64,000 bases of DNA from Merluccius polli (Eukaryota > Chordata > Actinopteri > Gadiformes > Merlucciidae), in assembly GCA_030340625.1 (NCBI GenBank), contig JAOPHQ010002867.1:62001-126000 (forward strand), read 5' to 3'. The notes below the pieces were generated by a model. It did no database searches, had not been told where the DNA came from, and saw only the letters and a list, made by a program, of their open reading frames with translations. The position numbers and the translations under genes are program-made. Shown one piece after another: positions 1 through 64,000 of this stretch (the stretch's first letter is position 1; each line of letters starts with the position of its first letter).

Positions 1-127
1 TTTACAAGACATGACATTGGTAAGCTCTAGCAGTTTTCATATTGTAAAAAAATATATAATACAAATAAATACAGTGAAAAAGTATTCATATTTGGATAAG
101 GACAGAGCTCTTAGTGGATGGACGCAC

Positions 128-45317
<45,190 letters not shown>

Positions 45318-45930
45318 CTCGGGCGAAACGAAAAGTAGCCCGCACTAGATAACGGTGTTTTTTTTTTTGTTGGCGTTACATTTGAAAAATCCCGGAGAAA
45401 AAACAACACACCACCACCAACACCAACAAAATAAACAAGAAACGTTTTCCCCAAAACGCGGTAAATGTCCGCCCGAATGTGCGGCTGTGGACTTCTCCGT
45501 CTAGTCATTCACTTCTCGCCGCGGCTTCCCTCTCGGCGGAGGCTCGTTCACGGCTCGGCGGAGCATCATTAATACCGACTCAATTCAGTGGGAAGCGTCG
45601 GGCTGGAGACGTCGGGCCGGATCTGGGGCGGAGACCGTTGACTGGCGCGTCTCATTTAGGGGGCGAACTACTATGGCGGAATATGAAATGAACGTCGTCG
45701 GCCCGACCTCTTACGCAAATGCTCGCTCTCGATATGATATATATTCATGAGGCGATTACAAGATGGGCGCGCTTAAAAAAAAACAAACGCGCTGGATTGT
45801 GGGATGTGTGTGCTCGGCCGACCCGCACGTCGCGTTCGCCACAACTTAAACGTCCCCTCGGAGAAAACTACATTTCCCGTCATACTTTGCGCCGTTTAAA
45901 GAGACGAGAGGCGGCGTTTGAAATACAGAG
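45318..45930 (-). promoter_or_regulatory. phlpp1: phlpp1 promoter and 5'UTR, CpG-rich
   Basis: The stretch directly upstream of the phlpp1 start codon is GC-rich and dense in CpG, continuous with the CpG-rich exon 1 (43.7-45.3 kb), as in vertebrate CpG-island promoters. No TATA box stands out at a clear place. A ZNF143/THAP11-like site lies at 45867-45891. The transcription start is not visible from sequence alone. Confidence 0.6.
45867..45891 (+). promoter_or_regulatory. ZNF143/THAP11 (SBS)-like site
   Basis: The sequence reads ACTACATTTCCC, then GTCATACTTTGCG, close to the long ZNF143-binding consensus (ACTACANTTCCC followed by an ATGC-TTGCG-like half). Such sites sit in CpG-island promoters near transcription starts. 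It lies about 550 bp upstream of the phlpp1 ATG. Confidence 0.5.
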
Positions 45931-46316
45931 CTCTAAATAAAATTAAAACACGTTTTATTTAAACGTCCAATGTTTAACCTCCGTTGTATGCAACAGCTTG
46001 CTTAAAAAATAAACATTGGCTGTTTCTGCATAAAAAATAATGAAAATATCAAAAATAATCAAATAATCAAATAATTCCACGTGTGGTAACCGCTGATTTT
46101 TTGTTTACATTTTCATTCTCTATAAAGCATTGAAAATGCTTTATTTACAATGTGACGGTTATGCTCATACCATAGACGTCCTTCGCAACGTGGGGATGTG
46201 CCGGAAATTCAGCACTGAACTGCGGTTTAAAGACAAGCCGTTGAGACGGACGACTTCATCGCCATCTGATCAAGACGCCATTTCATAGGCCGCGTGGTCT
46301 CATGCGGTGGTGTTTA

Positions 46317-46330
46317 CCGCCATCTAGCGG
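46317..46330 (-). promoter_or_regulatory. CTCF-like core motif
   Basis: On the minus strand it reads CCGCTAGATGGCGG, which fits the CTCF core CCRSYAGRKGGCRS at all 14 positions. It lies about 1 kb upstream of the phlpp1 start codon, between the two genes. Confidence 0.45.
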
Positions 46331-48741
46331 ACACCTAGTGCGCTTACATAACACGACTAGTAGTCACCTAGCAGTGACTCAATGCATTATAATGTCACTT
46401 CATCATCTTATGTCATATTCCGCTCATCGGTTGTCCTAGGACGATTAAATGGTGGCATGTTCTGTACCCAAATATAGCATGCATAAACAATATTTTATAA
46501 AGAGAGGCTCTAGAAATGTTGAACGCAAACAACGTATCCCTCGCCAGCTACTGCTTGACCTCTGCAGTGAATACCTATAATATAGGCCTACCTTTAATAT
46601 TATACAAATACTTACAGGTCATTGTTTTCAAACTATTGTGGTAGCCTGACGTAAACAACAAAGACGGCAAAAATACCCAGTTTCATGTGCAAGTCGAATT
46701 CCTTTTTAAACTTTGCAACACATGAAATGTATTGCTTCCTGGGCTATGAATGTAGGCTTTAAGCATGAACAAGTCGCAACAAAACACTGAACATAATAGA
46801 CCCACTAATTTGTGATGTAGTTAAAAGACCATGCTAGGTAGGTAAAATGGTTGATTCGTCAATTAAAAAGGCAGAAATGGGATCTAAAATACAATAAAAT
46901 GCATCTAGTCACATATGAAGTCAACATGTTGTCCATCTCTTATAGGCTGTTTGTAGAGTAAATACCCACCAATAACTCATAATACATGAAAAGCATTCAG
47001 AAATGGAATTTAATAAACATGGTGTATCCTTTACATGATAATTTACTTCAAACGTGAGAAAAAGAAAAAGAAAAATCACTTTTCAAATGTGTTCAATCTC
47101 GGCAATGACGTAGAAGGAAACAGATTATTGCTGAATTCATATTCCTTGATTCCAGCAAAATTAACCTGCGGTCTGTGACCCAGTGGCTCAAGTAATTCAA
47201 CAGTGTAGAAAAAGAGAATTCATCGTGTGAGTTTTTAGATAAACAATTTTGTATTGAACATATGACTAATGTCCTAAGCTGTGATGTTGGCATGATGCTG
47301 GAATCACATGGAAGCTGGCGGTTTTAACGCAAAACACCATCTTATAATCCAAGTTGTGTACTGAAACTTAGGAGGGGGGGGGGGGGAAAAGAGTTAAAAA
47401 TCAAATACAAAACAAATCATTGTAAAACAGGGACTCTAAGGGCAACCCATTAACTAGGTCTAGAGGATAATTGCTCCAAATTTGATCCCAAAAATTGTAC
47501 ATCTTCATAAATAAAACTAAGTGCCATGTCCCAGTTCTGTTCTGCCATGCTAGCAATCTTTAAAATGAGCTTTCTTTTGTTTTTTCCTTTGACAAATGCA
47601 ATAAAGTGGATGGCCTAGAGCCTTTTTATTTGCTCCAATTTACCTCAGTGTACAATAATGCAACGAAAAAAATCCTTAAAATAGTTTGCGCCTGTATACG
47701 CTATAGCTTATCAGCAGTAATGGACTGGTAACAGGACAATTTGAAACACAAAGCAAATTGGCTTAGAACAGAACTAAAACAATTATTAATATGTATGAAT
47801 CTTGACCATTAAACACAGTCACTTTCTTTTTTTTCTTTTTTACAACTAAACTCTCCCCATGCAAACCCTTCCGGTGGTTAAAATTTTAAAAAGGCTATAT
47901 TATTTTCGTGTTCTACCAAATGTACTGGATACTTTGGCCTTTAAAAGATTGGTTATCAATGGGTTTTTACAACTGCGTTCAATAAAATCTGCCAACTTGT
48001 GTTGAATCAGGTCCCCCAAAGTCCTGCTGATATAGGCCATGTTAATAGAAAGTATAAAAAAACTAAACCCTAAAACAAGGGGAGGCAAGCAAGCAAGAGT
48101 AAAAAAATAAATAAAAAGCTAAAATACCTGCAGTCCTCACTCTCCTCTCTCTACAGACACATATTGCTCATTTAAAAAGCGTACAAACGTAGTATGAATG
48201 CACAAGCGGAGTGTGGGACCTCAGCGCATCGGTTGAGAGATGCGTCATTCAAACGCAGCTGCAAATGAAGACACAAACGTTACAAAAACAACAGCATGGA
48301 GAGCCCTGCGCTTCGTCACAACAAGATGTGACGACCCCTGAAGTACATGAAAGAGTTCAAAATCAATTCAGATCCAAAAGTGCCTCTATGATGAACAATC
48401 AAGAACGGACAAAATAATATTAAAAAAAGCAATAAACGTATGCATAATGTATCTGCCAAATGCACCCCCCCCCCCCAAAAAAAAAAAAGATTTAACATTT
48501 ATCATTTATTTCGGACAAAACTAAATATAGTATAGTATGTTGTTTTTTTTCCTTTTCTTTAAATGATACTTCCCTACCATAGTATAAACAAAATGTACAA
48601 TTGTAGAGAGCATAAGCACTGCCCAAACTCTCAAATTCACAGTTAGCAATTTGATGTCAACCTCTTCAGTACAGTGGGAATTGCACAAACCAGAGGCTGG
48701 GGGGGGAATACTTGGGGCTATGTGGCAATAACACAGGGAGA

Positions 48742-48755
48742 CCACTAGATGGCGC
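48742..48755 (+). promoter_or_regulatory. CTCF-like core motif
   Basis: It reads CCACTAGATGGCGC on the plus strand, matching the CTCF core at all 14 positions. It lies downstream of the phactr1 stop codon, opposite in orientation to the motif at 46317-46330. Confidence 0.45.
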
Positions 48756-49395
48756 TTGGATCTAAGGAGAGCACAGAAAATATTGCACATGATTTGAGCT
48801 TGAGGAGCCGGATTCCCTTCCACTCCCTCCCACTGTCTCCCAAAGCGAGACGTTAGTGGCTCCCGTCAGAGTATCCATCGCAGGCGTACATCTCAGGCAC
48901 TGGTTGTGAGGTCATCAAAGCCAGCCCTGCCATATCCGTCACATTCATTCACATGCCCCCACCCGCTGGACGGGGGAGGAAGGATGGATAAGAGGGTTAA
49001 ATAGTTTTAAAACTACCAACTCTTGCCACTGTCCGAGTGTCCGGTCCACCACAGAGGCATCTGTGGCCCTGCCCAGGAGCTCAGCGAGGGGGATGTTTTG
49101 AGGCGGTGTGTGTTGGGAAGGGGGGGGGGGGCGGGGGGGTGGCCCATTTTGTGCACTACTCTGGTGGATAGTAGTAGTAGTAGTTGTAGGTGTGTTTTCT
49201 ACAAATTGGGTGTAGTACCGACAACTCGAGTTGTGTTGCGTGGGTCTCGGCAAAAGGCATTTCAGAAGACATGGCCTCGTCGTAGAAAGGGAGGGGCGGG
49301 AGGGATGGGGGTGGTCATCAGGTACTGTCCAGCACTTAAGGTTCTCAGTGGAGGAGAGCCCCCATCTGGCTTCCCTCAAAGACAGTGGTGGTCTG

Positions 49396-62916
<13,521 letters not shown>

Positions 62917-64000
62917 CTGAGGAGTGGAAACAAAACAAAGAAAGTAAGATGCGGAATACAATCCATATGCACTTTGACCATCTCACACATACACACACAC
63001 TTTTTATTGTTTTTACAGTACTTACAATACTTTTTAAAAAAGGCAGTAAGGTTGTTAATGTTATTGTATTTGTCACTGGACTGTTCATCTTGGATCACAA
63101 GATAACCTAAACATCGGTTATTATTTTCTACAACAATACAAAAAAACTGCATGACGCATTATTGTCAGGATGGTAGCCATTTGTCATACAGACAGCTCGT
63201 CCAAATTATTTTTTATTAATGCTGTTTCAATCGAATTCAAAGGCCATTAATAAGAGATACGAGAAAAAAACAAGATTGTCAGACAGTGTTAGGTACCAGC
63301 AGATGAGCCACACACAGTTTTTGCAAACCACCACACCGAACAAAGGCGGTGCAACGGCATGTCCGTAATAAATTACAGAAATTAAAAATTGAAATAAAAC
63401 AAAAACTACTCCTGCAAAAAAGGAGCCAATTAGGAACGTGAGACGAGGACGGGCGAGACCACTGGAGCACACTGCGCCAGACGGACCCCGCAGGTGCTGT
63501 GGCTGCTTTGGGAAGAGGACAGATCACAAGACTGCTGTGATGCTGCTGCGCCGTCGTCTTCACATGCGCATGGCTAGCCAAGAGCACCTCACGGGGGGAT
63601 TTATGACAGCCCACTGGCTTGACCTCTCCTGTCCCCTTGCTTTTAGTAGCAAACAGGGCTGCAACCATCCATGTTATTTATTTTCACTGTTGACTCCGCG
63701 ATCAATTCTCTTTTTCTGATTTATCGTTGTGCCTATAAAGCGGTGTAAATAACTGTGCTAGAGGCCAAAACGATTCCTTGAATTTGCTTGTTTTGTGACG
63801 AGCAGCCATGGAAAACTAAAGTACTAATTTTGTAATGATGTAAGAAGATAATCCTGGCCAAATACCTGAATTTCTGCAGGCAGCAAATATTTGGCATTTG
63901 AAAAAAGTAACCAAAACCAATGGTTTGTCAATATTTTTACATAAATTGCTTCAATAAAATCCGGTGGATTAAAAATAACTAAAATCAACAGGCGACTATT
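62917..64000 (-). other. phactr1: phactr1 intron, no further exon seen
   Basis: I looked for the basic exon that should precede the N-terminal RPEL exon and did not find it. The open frames here have no family resemblance. No long simple repeat or transposon end was noted. Confidence 0.6.

Larger units (their letters stand above)
46140..49395 (-). other. phactr1 3'UTR and phactr1-phlpp1 intergenic stretch
   Basis: This AT-rich stretch has almost none of the long dinucleotide repeats seen elsewhere, which suits a 3'UTR, but its end cannot be fixed. Candidate AATAAA signals on the minus strand (TTTATT on plus) are at 48505-48510, 47625-47630 and 46140-46145. A short G-run lies at about 47372-47385 and a C-run followed by an A-run at about 48465-48488. 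I see no further open frame with a recognisable product. Confidence 0.45.

Noticed and set aside
63279..63668. Minus-strand open frame of 129 codons considered as the missing upstream phactr1 exon
   Set aside because: It lacks the basic GRIFKPWKWRKKK segment that precedes the N-terminal RPEL in this family.

Overview
The window is vertebrate nuclear DNA, most likely from a ray-finned fish. It carries two multi-exon genes with spliceosomal introns, several short inverted-repeat DNA transposons of teleost type, a degenerate SINE with a typical fish tail, and an extreme load of simple repeats. At least 17 (CA/TG)n and 7 (GA/CT)n tracts exceed about 30 bp, and there are many G or C homopolymers of 15-35 bp. 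Such density recalls gadiform (cod-like) genomes, but that is only a guess.

Both genes lie on the minus strand, head to tail. (1) phlpp1, PH-domain and leucine-rich-repeat protein phosphatase 1, runs from its start codon at 45317 down to 128. Fourteen coding exons can be joined in frame with no phase conflict. They encode about 1,200 residues: an N-terminal extension, a Ras-association-like segment, the PH domain, the whole LRR array and the first residues of the PP2C-type phosphatase domain. The rest of the catalytic domain lies beyond position 1. Coding intron 1 is about 26 kb. (2) A phactr1-type gene (phosphatase and actin regulator) enters from beyond 64000 and runs down to its stop codon at 49396-49398. 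Ten coding exons carry four RPEL actin-binding motifs, an acidic stretch and the C-terminal PP1-binding segment ending in FHRP. Its 3'UTR probably fills much of 46-49.4 kb. The CpG-rich phlpp1 promoter and first exon follow at 43.7-45.9 kb.

Layout: 1-17.6 kb, phlpp1 exons 14 to 2 among short repeat-rich introns; 17.6-43.7 kb, phlpp1 intron 1 with transposons and satellites; 43.7-45.9 kb, phlpp1 exon 1 and promoter; 45.9-49.4 kb, intergenic and phactr1 3'UTR with two CTCF-like motifs; 49.4-62.9 kb, phactr1 exons; 62.9-64 kb, phactr1 intron.

Both genes belong to serine/threonine phosphatase biology. PHLPP1 dephosphorylates AGC kinases such as Akt, and PHACTR1 directs PP1 under control of G-actin. 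Nothing in the sequence shows that they are co-regulated. The most notable non-genic structures are a hAT-like element with a perfect 8-bp target-site duplication inserted at the edge of a 33-bp minisatellite, a hairpin with 173-bp arms that are about 98% identical, and a 0.9-kb element with long terminal inverted repeats. Within the genes, the points of note are a probable GC-AG intron in phactr1 and microsatellites abutting several splice sites. I found no wholly new biological system.
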